Counted from the first letter of the stretch, positions 25,882-35,900 are shown. The stretch is DNA of 64,000 nt from Pseudomonas sp. Au-Pse12 (GCF_021341665.1 NZ_JAJTTH010000006.1:124001-188000), one strand, 5' to 3'. Made by a program: numbers and translations. Notes: generated by a model from the sequence alone, not told the origin.

Positions 25882-27100
25882 ACTTCTTCAGGCCGAAGCG
25901 GCCATTATCGGCAGCGGCCCGGCGGGCCTGGCGGCCGCCATTGAACTGCGGCGCCAGGGCATCGGCCCGGTGATTGTCATCGAGCGTGAAAGCGAGGCCG
26001 GCGGCATTCCCCGGCACTGCGCTCACCCGCCCTTCGGCATGGGTGAATACCAGCGTGTTCTCAGTGGCCCGGCCTACGCTCGGCGCAATGTCGAGGCCGC
26101 GTTGCAGGCCGGCGTGGTCGTGCTGCTGCGCCACACCGTGGTCAGCCTGGAACCCGGCGGCCTGTTGCGCCTGGCCAGCCCCGACGGGCCGCGGCAGATC
26201 CAGGCACAAAAGGTCCTGATCGCCACCGGCGCCCGGGAAACCCCGCGCTCGGCACGCCTGCTGTCCGGCGACCGCCCGGTGGGCGTGATCAACACCGGAG
26301 CGTTGCAGAACTTCCTTTATATGCAGCACCTCAAGCCCTTTGAGCGGCCGCTGATCGTCGGCACCGAGCTGGTCAGCCTGTCCGCCGTGCTCAGTTGCCG
26401 GCGCGCCGGAATCCGCCCGGTGGCGGTGCTCGAAGCCAACACCCGGGCAACCGCACGCTGGCCGCTGTCGCTGTTTCCACGCTTGCTGGGCATCCCCATG
26501 CATTTCGGCGCGCAACTGCTGGCGATCAATGGCACCGGCCGGGTGGAATCGGCCCAGGTGCGCCTGGCCGACGGTCAGCTGCGCGAGATTGCCTGCGACG
26601 GCGTGCTGCTCACGGGCCAGTTCACCCCGGAATCGAGCCTGGTGCGCCAGAGCCACCTGCAACTGGACAGCAGTAGCGGCGGGCCGAAGATCGACCAGTA
26701 CGGGCGCTGCTCGGACCCGGCCTACTTCGCCGCCGGCAACCTGCTGCGGCCGATCGAGACGGCCGGCTGGTCGTACCGTGAAGGGCGGCGCATCGGCAGC
26801 CTGATGGCCCTGGCCCTGTGCGGCCAGCTACCCGCCCCGCATGACGCGCTGACCCTGAAATACGCAGAGCCGATCAAGCTCGGCGTACCGAGCCGGCTGG
26901 TGCGCGGCGAGCTTGCGGGCCTGCGGCACATCCAACTGCGGGTCAGCCGGGCGGTCAGTGGCACCTTGCGGGTCCGCGCCCAAGGCCTGGACCTCTGGAG
27001 CCGCCCGGTCTCGGCGCTGCCGGAACGGCGCCTGCTGATTCCCCTCAAGGATCTGCAACTGCCGGAACACCTCGACCAACTGGACATCTGCATCGACTAG
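25868..27100 (+). CDS. FAD/NAD(P)-dependent oxidoreductase, partner of the GlpA-like enzyme
   Basis: The 410-residue protein has an N-terminal FAD-binding motif IIGSGPAGLAAAIELRR (about residues 13-29), an ATGARETPRSAR segment and a second dinucleotide-binding region near residues 170-190. It resembles the pyridine-nucleotide-disulfide-type subunits that pair with GlpA- or opine-oxidase-like proteins. No redox-active CxxC was seen in the active-site region. Start ATG 25868 lies inside the end of the preceding gene, so the two are translated together and likely form one complex passing electrons through the BFD cluster. Confidence 0.8.
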   Translation: MNSTELLQAEAAIIGSGPAGLAAAIELRRQGIGPVIVIERESEAGGIPRHCAHPPFGMGEYQRVLSGPAYARRNVEAALQAGVVVLLRHTVVSLEPGGLLRLASPDGPRQIQAQKVLIATGARETPRSARLLSGDRPVGVINTGALQNFLYMQHLKPFERPLIVGTELVSLSAVLSCRRAGIRPVAVLEANTRATARWPLSLFPRLLGIPMHFGAQLLAINGTGRVESAQVRLADGQLREIACDGVLLTGQFTPESSLVRQSHLQLDSSSGGPKIDQYGRCSDPAYFAAGNLLRPIETAGWSYREGRRIGSLMALALCGQLPAPHDALTLKYAEPIKLGVPSRLVRGELAGLRHIQLRVSRAVSGTLRVRAQGLDLWSRPVSALPERRLLIPLKDLQLPEHLDQLDICID

Positions 27101-27127
27101 GCCCGTCCCACAACAAGAGAAAAGACC

Positions 27128-28552
27128 ATGCGAATAGCCGCACTTGACCAGGGCACCACCAGCACCCGCGTACTGGTCGTGGACATGCAAGGCCGTGCCG
27201 ACATCCAACTGGCGCTGCGCCACCAGCAGCACCACCCGCGTCCGGGCTGGGTCGAGCACGACCCGCTGGAACTGCTGGCCAACCTGCAACGCTGCCTGGA
27301 AGCCACCGGCCGGGTCGACGCCATCGGCCTGGCCAACCAGGGCGAAAGCTGCCTGGCCTGGGACGCCATCAGTGGCGCACCGCTGTCCCCGGTGATCGTC
27401 TGGCAGGACAACCGCAGCGCCGCACGCATCGAGGAACTGCGGGCCAATGGCGCCGAAGCCCTGACCCTGGAACGCGCCGGGCTGCCCCTGGACGCCTATT
27501 TTTCCGCCAGCAAGCTGGCCTGGATCGTGGAAAACCTGCCAGAGGCGCAAGCAGCCCTGAGCGCCGGCCGCCTGCGCCTGGGCACCACCGATGCCTACTT
27601 CCTCGACCGCCTGGCCGGGGTCTATGCCACCGACATCACCACCGCCTCGCGCACTTCGCTGATGAACCTCGCGAGCGGCCAGTGGGACCCGGAGCTGTGC
27701 GCGCTGTTCGGCGTGCCCCTGCAGGCCCTGCCGGAAATCCGCGCCACGGTCGGCGACTTCGGGCGCATCGGCCAAACCCCCATCAGCGCTTCGGTGGTCG
27801 ACCAGCAGGCTTCGCTCTATGGTCACGGCTGCCGCAAACCCGGGGATGCCAAGATCACCTTCGGCACCGGCGCCTTTGCCCTGACGGTCACGGGCGAGCA
27901 GATCATCCGCGCCCCGGAAAAAGGCCTGCTGGCCACCGTCGCCTGGCAGGCCGACGGCCAACCGGTGTATGCCATGGACGGTGGCGTCTATGACGCCAGC
28001 GCCGCGGTGGAGTGGGCCGGGCGGCTGGGGCTGTTCAGTGACTTCTCGGAGCTGGCGGCCTTTGACCAGCCTCCGGCGATCTCCCGTGAGCTGGCCTTCG
28101 TCCCGGCCTTGTCCGGGCTCGCCTGCCCGCACTGGGACCGCAGTGCCGGAGCGGTGTGGATCGGCATGAACGCCGCCACCAGCCGCCAGGACCTGTGCCA
28201 GGCGGTACTGGAAGGCGTGGCCCTGCGCAGCGCCGAAGTCATCACCGCGATGGACGATCACCTCAGCGTCACCGACCAGCTATCGATCGACGGCGGGCTG
28301 GCCCGCAGCCCGTACTTCGCCCAGTTTCTCGCCGACATCCTGCAGCGCACCATCGTCACCCAGCGCTTCGACGAACTCACCGCCCTGGGCTGCGCCGCCC
28401 TGGCTGCCCGCGGCCTGGGCCTGGAGCTGCCCGAGCTGGACAACACCCGTACCGACTACCACCCGCGCATCGACCGGGCCACGGCAGATGCCTGGCGCAA
28501 CACCTTCAGCGCCGCGGTCAAGCGCTCCCAAGGCTGGTCACAGCCACGCTGA
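27128..28552 (+). CDS. FGGY-family carbohydrate (glycerol-like) kinase
   Basis: The 474-residue protein is an FGGY kinase. It begins with the phosphate-binding LDQGTTSTR (residues 6-14), has VIVWQDNRSA near 90 as in glycerol kinases, and ITFGTGAFALT in the second domain. It is shorter than the roughly 500 residues of GlpK and clearly diverged, so the substrate could be glycerol, another polyol or a ketose. It is third in the oxidoreductase operon, 27 bp after the FAD protein, with AAGAGA upstream of ATG 27128. A kinase followed by dehydrogenation of the phosphorylated product is the likely order of reactions. Confidence 0.85.
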   Translation: MRIAALDQGTTSTRVLVVDMQGRADIQLALRHQQHHPRPGWVEHDPLELLANLQRCLEATGRVDAIGLANQGESCLAWDAISGAPLSPVIVWQDNRSAARIEELRANGAEALTLERAGLPLDAYFSASKLAWIVENLPEAQAALSAGRLRLGTTDAYFLDRLAGVYATDITTASRTSLMNLASGQWDPELCALFGVPLQALPEIRATVGDFGRIGQTPISASVVDQQASLYGHGCRKPGDAKITFGTGAFALTVTGEQIIRAPEKGLLATVAWQADGQPVYAMDGGVYDASAAVEWAGRLGLFSDFSELAAFDQPPAISRELAFVPALSGLACPHWDRSAGAVWIGMNAATSRQDLCQAVLEGVALRSAEVITAMDDHLSVTDQLSIDGGLARSPYFAQFLADILQRTIVTQRFDELTALGCAALAARGLGLELPELDNTRTDYHPRIDRATADAWRNTFSAAVKRSQGWSQPR

Positions 28553-28561
28553 AACGCTCCA

Positions 28562-28579
28562 GCGGCCAAGGATGGCCGC
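28562..28579 (+). terminator. GC-rich hairpin after the kinase gene
   Basis: GCGGCCA (28562-28568) and TGGCCGC (28573-28579) form a 7-bp stem around AGGA, nine bases after the kinase stop. There is no T-run, so termination is only likely, not certain. The remaining bases up to metY show no gene. Confidence 0.45.
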
Positions 28580-28773
28580 CGCTCTCCCGGAACGCCCGCG
28601 CTCCCCTTGCCGATCCGCCACGCCTATTGGACACTGACGCCCGCCCGCCACCACGCGGCGGGTACACCAAGCGGTTGCTGGCGACTCAGACACACGGGAC
28701 CACTGACTGCTGCGCGGGCACACGACCTGCCTGGCTGTGCTCATAAAACGGATTGCTACTGAGTCGAGGATTT

Positions 28774-30045
28774 ATGAAAGACGCAACGATTGCGCTGCAC
28801 CATGGATTCAAGTCGGACCCGACCACCAAGGCCGTGGCCGTGCCCATCTACCAGAACGTCGCCTTCGAGTTCGACAACGCCCAGCACGGGGCCGACCTGT
28901 TCAACCTGGATGTGCCCGGCAACATCTACACCCGCATCATGAACCCCACCAACGATGTGCTGGAGCAGCGCATGGCCGCCCTGGAAGGCGGGATCGCCGG
29001 GCTGGCGGTGGCCGCCGGCAGCGCCGCGATCCACTACGCGATCCAGACCCTGACCCAGGCCGGCGACAACGTTGTTTCCACCCCGCAGCTGTATGGCGGC
29101 ACCTACACCCTGTTCGCCCACCTGCTGCCGAGCTTCGGGGTCGAAGTGCGCTTCGCCCGGGACGACTCGCCCGAAGCCATCGCCGAGCTGATCGACGACA
29201 AGACCAAGCTGGTGTACTGCGAGAGCATCGGCAACCCGGCGGGCAACATCGTCGACATCGAGGGCCTGGCCCAGGCCGCCCACGCCCGCAACGTGCCGCT
29301 GATGGTGGACAACACCGTCGCCACGCCGATCCTGTGCAAGCCGATCCAGTTCGGCGCCGACATCGTGGTGCACTCGGTGACCAAGTACGTCGGTGGCCAC
29401 GGCAACTCCCTGGGCGGGGTGATCGTCGACAGCGGCAACTTCCCCTGGGCCGACCACCCGCAGAAGTTCGCCAGCCTCAACACCCCGGAGCCGGCCTACC
29501 ACGGCGTGGTCTACACCGAGAAATTCGGCCCGGCCGCGTTTATCGCCCGGGCCCGCACCGTGCCGCTGCGCAACACCGGTGCGGCGCTGGCGCCGATGAA
29601 TGCCTTCCTGCTGCTGCAAGGCCTGGAAACCCTGGCCCTGCGCATGGAACGCCACACCGACAACGCCATCAAGGTCGCGCAGTTCCTCAAGGCTCACCCG
29701 CTGGTGGCCTGGGTCAGCTATGCCGGCCTGCCCGACCACCCGCACCATGAACTGGCGCGCAAGTACATGCAGGGCAAGCCGTCGGCGATCCTCTCCTTCG
29801 GCCTCAAGGGCGGCTACGCCGCGGGCGTGCGTTTCTACGACGCGCTGCAGATCTTCAAGCGCCTGGTGAACATCGGCGACGCCAAGTCCCTGGCCTGCCA
29901 CCCGGCCTCCACCACCCACCGGCAGATGAACGAAGAAGAACAGGCCAAGGCCGGGGTCAAACCGGAGATGATTCGTCTCTCGGTAGGCATCGAAGCCATT
30001 GAAGACCTGCTCGAAGACCTCGACCAGGCGCTGCGCCAAGCCTGA
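28774..30045 (+). CDS. metY: O-acetylhomoserine sulfhydrylase
   Basis: MetY makes homocysteine from O-acetylhomoserine and sulfide with pyridoxal phosphate. The 423-residue protein has the Cys/Met-metabolism fold with VPIYQNVAFEF near residue 26, an internal SVTKYVGGHG carrying the PLP-binding lysine near 205, and LACHPASTTHRQM towards the end. ATG 28774 is preceded by GAGGA at three bases, with a better upstream context than the in-frame codon at 28753. P. aeruginosa has metY at the corresponding place. Confidence 0.93.
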   Translation: MKDATIALHHGFKSDPTTKAVAVPIYQNVAFEFDNAQHGADLFNLDVPGNIYTRIMNPTNDVLEQRMAALEGGIAGLAVAAGSAAIHYAIQTLTQAGDNVVSTPQLYGGTYTLFAHLLPSFGVEVRFARDDSPEAIAELIDDKTKLVYCESIGNPAGNIVDIEGLAQAAHARNVPLMVDNTVATPILCKPIQFGADIVVHSVTKYVGGHGNSLGGVIVDSGNFPWADHPQKFASLNTPEPAYHGVVYTEKFGPAAFIARARTVPLRNTGAALAPMNAFLLLQGLETLALRMERHTDNAIKVAQFLKAHPLVAWVSYAGLPDHPHHELARKYMQGKPSAILSFGLKGGYAAGVRFYDALQIFKRLVNIGDAKSLACHPASTTHRQMNEEEQAKAGVKPEMIRLSVGIEAIEDLLEDLDQALRQA

Positions 30046-30051
30046 CCCCCT

Positions 30052-30079
30052 GGGCCCGCCGCCAGAGGCTGGCGGGCCC
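30052..30079 (+). terminator. GC-rich hairpin after metY
   Basis: GGGCCCGCC (30052-30060) pairs with GGCGGGCCC (30071-30079), and the loop can extend the stem. It starts six bases after the metY stop. Only two T residues follow, so it may act as a partial terminator or mRNA 3' stabiliser ahead of the DUF2165 gene. Confidence 0.5.
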
Positions 30080-30168
30080 TTGCCCCCCCGAACCCATTCG
30101 CGTTGGCACCGACGCGCCCTCCCCCCAACAGCCCCCAGGACCCTCTCCGACCCTCAAAGGACTCAACC

Positions 30169-30663
30169 ATGATTGTGCGTTACGTAAAGATCACCATGAC
30201 CCTGGCCGTTGCCGCCTTTGCCCTGCTGGTGGCCTACAACAACATCAGCGACTACGGTTCCAACTTTGCCTTCGTCCAGCACGTGCTGAGCATGGACAGC
30301 GTGTTCCCCGGCAACAGCGCCACCGACCGCGCCCTGACCCTGCCGCTGCTGTGGAACCTCGGTTACTGGCTGATCATCGGCGGCGAAGCCCTGACCGGCG
30401 TGCTGCTGGCGTTCGGCGCCCTGCGCCTGTGGCTGGCCCGGCACGGTGTCGCCAGCTACTTCAACCGCACCAAACGCTGGGCCATCGCCGGTTTCTGCCT
30501 GGGCTTCTGCGTCTGGTTCTTCGGCTTCATGGTGGTGGGCGGCGAGTGGTTCATGATGTGGCAGTCCAAGGCCTGGAACGGCCAGGACGCGGCCTTCAAG
30601 TTCTACATGGCGATCCTGGGCGTGCTGATCTTCCTCAACCAGCCCGACGCCGAACTGCACTAA
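30169..30663 (+). CDS. DUF2165-family small integral membrane protein
   Basis: The 164-residue protein has about four membrane helices (near residues 7-27, 60-85, 100-125 and 138-158) and the family's YNNISDYGSNFAFVQHVLSMDSVFPG stretch after the first helix. The function of DUF2165 is unknown. The start is ATG 30169, after a CAAAGGA ribosome site; the frame extends upstream but through low-complexity sequence. It follows metY by 123 bp with no obvious promoter between. Confidence 0.85.
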   Translation: MIVRYVKITMTLAVAAFALLVAYNNISDYGSNFAFVQHVLSMDSVFPGNSATDRALTLPLLWNLGYWLIIGGEALTGVLLAFGALRLWLARHGVASYFNRTKRWAIAGFCLGFCVWFFGFMVVGGEWFMMWQSKAWNGQDAAFKFYMAILGVLIFLNQPDAELH

Positions 30664-30746
30664 CCCTGCCGCCGCTGAGCCTGTGAGGCCTTGCCTGGCG
30701 ATCTCCCGTCGGAGCTCATCGGCCGTGAGAGCGCCGCGTCCCTACG

Positions 30747-30949
30747 GGCCGTTCGCAGCCTGCGGCAGCGGCTACACCAATCTCGGATCGGCATTGGTCT
30801 GTAGCCGCTGCCGAGCCATGGCGAGGCTGCGCAAAGGCCTGCAAGGCCTTGCTTGGCGATTGCCAGACGAGCCTTGGCGTTCTTCAGAGCGCCGCCACCG
30901 CTGCGCCGGAATACCGCCCATCAGGTTCGCAGCCTGCGGCAGCAGCTAG
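30747..30949. repeat. cluster of three REP-type palindromic repeats
   Basis: Copy 1 (30747-30776) and copy 3 (30923-30949) read TTCGCAGCCTGCGGCAGC in the same direction. Copy 2 (30800-30832) is the inverted, diverged form beginning GTAGCCGCTGCCG. Copies 1 and 2 form a head-to-head pair typical of REP doublets. They fill the 370-bp gap between the DUF2165 gene and putP, which otherwise holds only the terminator. Confidence 0.8.
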
Positions 30950-30962
30950 CCGAACCGCAAAA

Positions 30963-30998
30963 AAAACGGCCCGCTGCGGTGACGCAGCGGGCCGTTTT
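30963..30998. terminator. bidirectional intrinsic terminator (putP side strongest)
   Basis: A 16-bp perfect stem (30963-30978 with 30983-30998, GTGA loop) ends in four T residues on the plus strand and eight on the minus strand. It serves both the DUF2165 transcript and, 36 bp beyond its stop, putP. Confidence 0.93.
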
Positions 30999-31033
30999 CA
31001 TTGCCCCGAACCATCAAGGCAGGGTTTTCGCAC

Positions 31034-32518
31034 TCAGTGGTTGAGCTTGAAATCCTTCTCGGCCGCTTCGAAACGCTGAACCATGCCAGCGCTCGGCGCG
31101 CCCATCTTGCTCACCAGCAGGATCGCCAGGCTGGCGAAGATGAAGCCCGGGATGATTTCGTACAGGCCCAGCAGCGCGAAGTGCTTCCACAGGATCACGG
31201 TGACAGCACCGACGATGATCCCGGCCAGCGCGCCGTTGCGGGTCATGCCTTTCCACATCACCGAGATCAGCACCACAGGACCGAAAGCGGCGCCGAAACC
31301 GGCCCAGGCGTAGCTCACCAGGCCCAGTACGCGGTTTTCCGGGTTGGCGGCCATGGCAATGGCGATCAGCGCCACCACCAGCACCATGGCGCGACCGACC
31401 CATACCAGTTCCAGCTGCGAGGCGTGCTTGCGCAGGAAGGCTTTGTAGAAGTCTTCGGTCAGTGCACTGGAGCACACCAGCAGCTGGCAGCTCAGGGTGC
31501 TCATCACCGCCGCCAGGATGGCCGACAGCAGCACACCGGCAATCCACGGGTTGAACAGCAGCTTGGCCAGTTCGATGAACACACGCTCAGGGTTTTCGGT
31601 CACGGGGCCGGCCACGTCCGGATGCGCCGAGAAGTAGGCGATGCCGAAGAAGCCCACGGCCACGGTGCCGCCCAGGCACAGGATCATCCAGGTCATGGAG
31701 ATGCGACGAGCGTTGGCGATCGATTTCACCGAGTCCGCCGCCATGAAGCGCGCCAGGATGTGTGGCTGACCGAAGTAGCCCAGGCCCCAGCCCATCAGCG
31801 AGATCACGCCGATGAAGGTGGTGTTCTTGAGCATGTCGAAGTTGGTCGGGTCCTGAGCCTCGATGGCCAGGAAGGTGGTGTCGACGCCACCGGTGGCCAG
31901 CAGCACGATGATCGGGGTCAGCAGCAGGGCGAAGATCATCAGGGTGGCTTGTACGGTATCTGTCCAGCTCACCGCCAGGAAGCCACCGACAAAGGTGTAG
32001 GCAATGGTCGCGGCCGCGCCAGCCCACAGGGCTGTCTCGTACGGCATGCCGAAGGTGCTTTCGAACAAGCGGGCACCGGCAACGATGCCGGAGGCGCAGT
32101 AGATGGTGAAGAACACCAGGATCACCACCGCGGAGATGATCCGCAACAAGCCGCTCTTGTCTTCGAAGCGGCTGGAGAAGTAGTCCGGCAGGGTCAGGGC
32201 ATCACCGTTGTGTTCAGTCTGTACCCGCAGGCGACCGGCCACGAACAGCCAGTTCAGGTAGGCACCGACGATCAGGCCGATGGCGATCCAGCTTTCCGAA
32301 AGACCGGACATGTAGATGGCGCCCGGCAGGCCCATCAGCAACCAGCCACTCATGTCGGAAGCACCGGCGGAAAGCGCGGTCACCACGCTGCCCAGGCTAC
32401 GGCCGCCCAGAATGTAGTCGGAAAGGTTGTTGGTGGAGCGATAGGCCATGAAGCCGATCAGCACCATTGCCGCGATGTAGATCACGAAGGTGATCAGGGT
32501 GGGATTGCTTGCACTCAT
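31034..32518 (-). CDS. putP: sodium/proline symporter
   Basis: PutP takes up L-proline together with sodium at the inner membrane. The 494-residue protein has the SSF-family layout of about 13 helices. It shows the N-terminal NLSDYILGGRSLG and the SAGASDMSGWLLMGLPGA region (about residues 48-65) that carries sodium- and proline-contacting residues. I start at ATG 32518 (MSASNPTLITF); the longer frame to 32713 would run through the operator region. It diverges from putA, whose product probably represses it. Confidence 0.96.
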   Translation of the reverse strand: MSASNPTLITFVIYIAAMVLIGFMAYRSTNNLSDYILGGRSLGSVVTALSAGASDMSGWLLMGLPGAIYMSGLSESWIAIGLIVGAYLNWLFVAGRLRVQTEHNGDALTLPDYFSSRFEDKSGLLRIISAVVILVFFTIYCASGIVAGARLFESTFGMPYETALWAGAAATIAYTFVGGFLAVSWTDTVQATLMIFALLLTPIIVLLATGGVDTTFLAIEAQDPTNFDMLKNTTFIGVISLMGWGLGYFGQPHILARFMAADSVKSIANARRISMTWMILCLGGTVAVGFFGIAYFSAHPDVAGPVTENPERVFIELAKLLFNPWIAGVLLSAILAAVMSTLSCQLLVCSSALTEDFYKAFLRKHASQLELVWVGRAMVLVVALIAIAMAANPENRVLGLVSYAWAGFGAAFGPVVLISVMWKGMTRNGALAGIIVGAVTVILWKHFALLGLYEIIPGFIFASLAILLVSKMGAPSAGMVQRFEAAEKDFKLNH

Positions 32519-32672
32519 TGAGTTACGCCCTGGCTTTGTTTTTATGGTGCGGCGGTCACTGCCTGCCGTCGCCAAACGATGATGTTTGGCAGACGATCGG
32601 GCGAGCCGCGCATTTATGACTGATGTTTCCCCAGGAAAGCCATCAGCCGATGAACCACCCCAAAAGGGGTCG

Positions 32673-32744
32673 GTTGCACCTTGGGCGCGAATCCTATGCA
32701 ACAAAATGAACAAGGTGCAACCAATTTGAGGTATTTCAGTTGCA
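32673..32744. promoter_or_regulatory. PutA operator group, putP side (four GTTGCA cores)
   Basis: GTTGCA occurs at 32673-32678 and 32739-32744 on the plus strand, and at 32697-32702 and 32716-32721 on the minus strand. Three of them extend to GTTGCACCTTG. GTTGCA is the established recognition core of the ribbon-helix-helix domain of E. coli PutA, and the putA gene here keeps that domain. Confidence 0.75.
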
Positions 32745-32895
32745 CCTTGTCAAATATTCGTTCAGCAACGAAGTCTTTGCTCCTTTTTGGAGCAAGAAAT
32801 CGATTTTTCAGAAGCAAACGCACCATCACGATGCAGCCTCGGTGATGCAGGATATTTATTCCTGACAAGCTGCCGTTTTTTCCGGCCGAAAATGG

Positions 32896-32911
32896 GTTGC
32901 ACCCGGTTGCA
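32896..32911. promoter_or_regulatory. PutA operator group, putA side (two GTTGCA cores)
   Basis: Two GGTTGCACC copies start ten bases apart, one helical turn, at 32896-32901 and 32906-32911, about 75-85 bp before the putA start. This placement suits autorepression by PutA dimers binding side by side. Confidence 0.72.
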
Positions 32912-32983
32912 CCTATTTCAGCGCGCGGATAATCTTGCCGCCAGCTGATGCCACACGTGCGTGGCAAACATGAGGATAAAAAT

Positions 32984-35900
32984 ATGGCTACCACCACTCT
33001 CGGGGTCAAACTCGACGACCCAACCCGCGAGCGCCTCAAGGCCGCCGCGGCCTCGATCGATCGTACGCCGCACTGGCTGATCAAGCAGGCGATTTTCAAT
33101 TACCTGGAAAAACTCGAGGGTGGTGCAACCCTGTCCGAGCTGAGCAGTGTCACCGCCAAAGACGGCGATGACGCTGGCGAGGTGCAGACCGATCACGCTC
33201 ACCAATGCTTCCTGGAGTTTGCCGAAAGCATCCTCCCGCAGTCGGTGCTGCGCGCGTCGATCACCGCCGCCTACCGTCGCCCGGAACCGGAAGTGGTGCC
33301 GATGCTGCTGGAGCAGGCGCGCCTGCCGGCCGCCACCGCCGAAGCCGCGAACAAACTGGCGGCCTCGATCGCCGAGAAACTGCGCAACCAGAAGAGCGCC
33401 GGCGGCCGTGCCGGTATCGTCCAGGGCCTGCTGCAGGAGTTCTCCCTGTCGTCCCAGGAAGGCGTGGCGCTGATGTGCCTGGCCGAAGCCCTGCTGCGCA
33501 TTCCCGACAAGGGCACCCGCGATGCGCTGATCCGCGACAAGATCAGCACCGGCAACTGGCAGCCGCACCTGGGCAACAGCCCGTCGCTGTTCGTCAACGC
33601 CGCCACTTGGGGCCTGTTGCTCACCGGCAAGCTGGTGTCGACCCACAACGAGGCCGGCCTGACCTCCTCCCTGAGCCGCATCATCGGCAAGAGCGGCGAG
33701 CCGATGATCCGCAAGGGCGTGGACATGGCCATGCGCCTGATGGGCGAACAGTTCGTCACCGGCGAAACCATCGCCGAAGCCCTGGCCAACGCCAGCAAGT
33801 TCGAAGCCAAGGGCTTCCGCTATTCCTACGACATGCTCGGCGAAGCGGCACTGACCGAGCACGACGCGCAGAAATACCTCGCCTCCTACGAGCAGGCCAT
33901 CCACTCCATTGGCAAGGCTTCCCACGGTCGCGGCATCTATGAAGGCCCGGGCATCTCGATCAAGCTCTCGGCCCTGCACCCGCGCTACAGCCGCGCGCAG
34001 TACGAGCGCGTGATGGAAGAGCTGTACCCGCGCCTGCTGTCCCTGACCCTGCTGGCCAAGCAGTACGACATCGGCCTGAACATCGACGCCGAGGAAGCCG
34101 ACCGCCTGGAGCTGTCGCTGGACCTGCTGGAACGCCTGTGCTTCGAGCCGCAACTGACCGGCTGGAACGGTATCGGCTTCGTGATCCAGGCCTACCAGAA
34201 GCGCTGCCCGTACGTGATCGACTACGTGATCGACCTGGCCCGCCGCAGCCGTCACCGCCTGATGATCCGCCTGGTAAAAGGCGCCTACTGGGACAGCGAG
34301 ATCAAACGCGCCCAGGTCGAAGGCCTGGAAGGTTATCCGGTCTATACCCGCAAGGTGTACACCGACGTTTCCTACATTGCCTGCGCACGCAAACTGCTGT
34401 CGGTGCCGGAAGTCATCTACCCGCAGTTCGCCACCCACAACGCCCACACCCTGTCGGCGATCTACCACATTGCCGGTCAGAACTATTACCCCGGCCAGTA
34501 CGAGTTCCAGTGCCTGCACGGCATGGGCGAACCGCTGTACGAGCAAGTGGTGGGCAAGGTCGCCGAAGGCAAGCTGAACCGTCCATGCCGCGTGTACGCA
34601 CCGGTCGGCACCCACGAAACCCTGTTGGCCTACCTGGTCCGCCGCCTGCTGGAAAACGGCGCCAACACCTCGTTCGTCAACCGCATTGCCGACCAGTCGA
34701 TCTCGATCCAGGAACTGGTGGCCGACCCGGTGAGCCAGATCGAACAGATGGCCACCCTGGAAGGCGGCTTCGGCCTGCCGCACCCGCGCATTCCGCTGCC
34801 GCGTGACCTGTATGGCGCCGAGCGTGCCAACTCCGCCGGCATCGACATGGCCAACGAACACCGCCTGGCGTCGCTGTCCTGCGCGCTGCTGGCCACCGCC
34901 CACAACCACTGGAAGGCCGCACCGATGCTCGGTTGCGCCGCCAGCAGCGAAACCCCGGCGCCGGTCCTCAACCCGTCGGACCATCGCGATGTGGTCGGCC
35001 ACGTCCAGGAAGCCACGGTCGAAGACGTCGACAACGCCATCCAGTGCGCCCTCAACGCCGCGCCGATCTGGCAGGCCACGCCGCCGGCCGAACGCGCCGC
35101 GATCCTCGAACGCGCCGCCGACCTGATGGAAGGCGAGATCCAGCCGCTGATGGGCCTGCTGGCCCGCGAGGCCGGCAAGACCTTCGCCAACGCCATCGCC
35201 GAAGTGCGTGAAGCCGTGGACTTCCTGCGTTACTACGCGGTGCAGGCACGCAACGACTTCAGCAACGACGCTCATCGTCCGCTGGGCCCGGTGGTGTGCA
35301 TCAGCCCGTGGAACTTCCCGCTGGCGATCTTCAGTGGCCAGGTGGCCGCCGCCCTGGCCGCCGGCAACCCGGTACTGGCCAAGCCGGCCGAACAGACGCC
35401 GCTGGTGGCGGCCCAGGCCGTGCGCCTGCTGCTCGAAGCCGGGATTCCCGAAGGCGTGCTGCAACTGCTGCCGGGCCAGGGCGAGAGCGTGGGTGCCCGC
35501 CTGGTCGGTGACGAGCGGGTCAAGGGCGTGATGTTCACCGGTTCCACCGAAGTCGCGCGCCTGCTGCAACGCAACATCGCCGGGCGCCTGGACAACCAGG
35601 GCCGTCCCATCCCGCTGATCGCCGAAACCGGCGGCCAGAACGCGATGATCGTCGACTCCTCGGCCCTGACCGAACAAGTGGTCATCGACGTGGTGTCCTC
35701 GGCCTTCGACAGCGCCGGCCAGCGTTGCTCGGCCCTGCGCGTGCTGTGCCTGCAGGAAGATTCCGCCGACCGCGTGATCGAAATGCTCAAGGGCGCCATG
35801 GCCGAAAGCCGCCTGGGCAACCCGGAGCGCCTGTCGGTGGACATCGGCCCGGTGATCGACGCCGAAGCCAAGGCCGGCATCGAGAAGCACATCCAGGCCA

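Larger units (their letters stand above)
32519..32983. promoter_or_regulatory. putP-putA divergent control region
   Basis: The 465-bp spacer is AT-rich and carries no gene. It holds two groups of PutA-type operator cores (listed separately) and a perfect ACCCC-AAAA-GGGGT dyad at 32657-32670. Both divergent promoters must lie here. Confidence 0.85.

Noticed and set aside
30683..31079. Several short plus-strand frames between the DUF2165 gene and putP
   Set aside because: They run through REP repeats and the terminator, lack ribosome sites and have no recognisable product.
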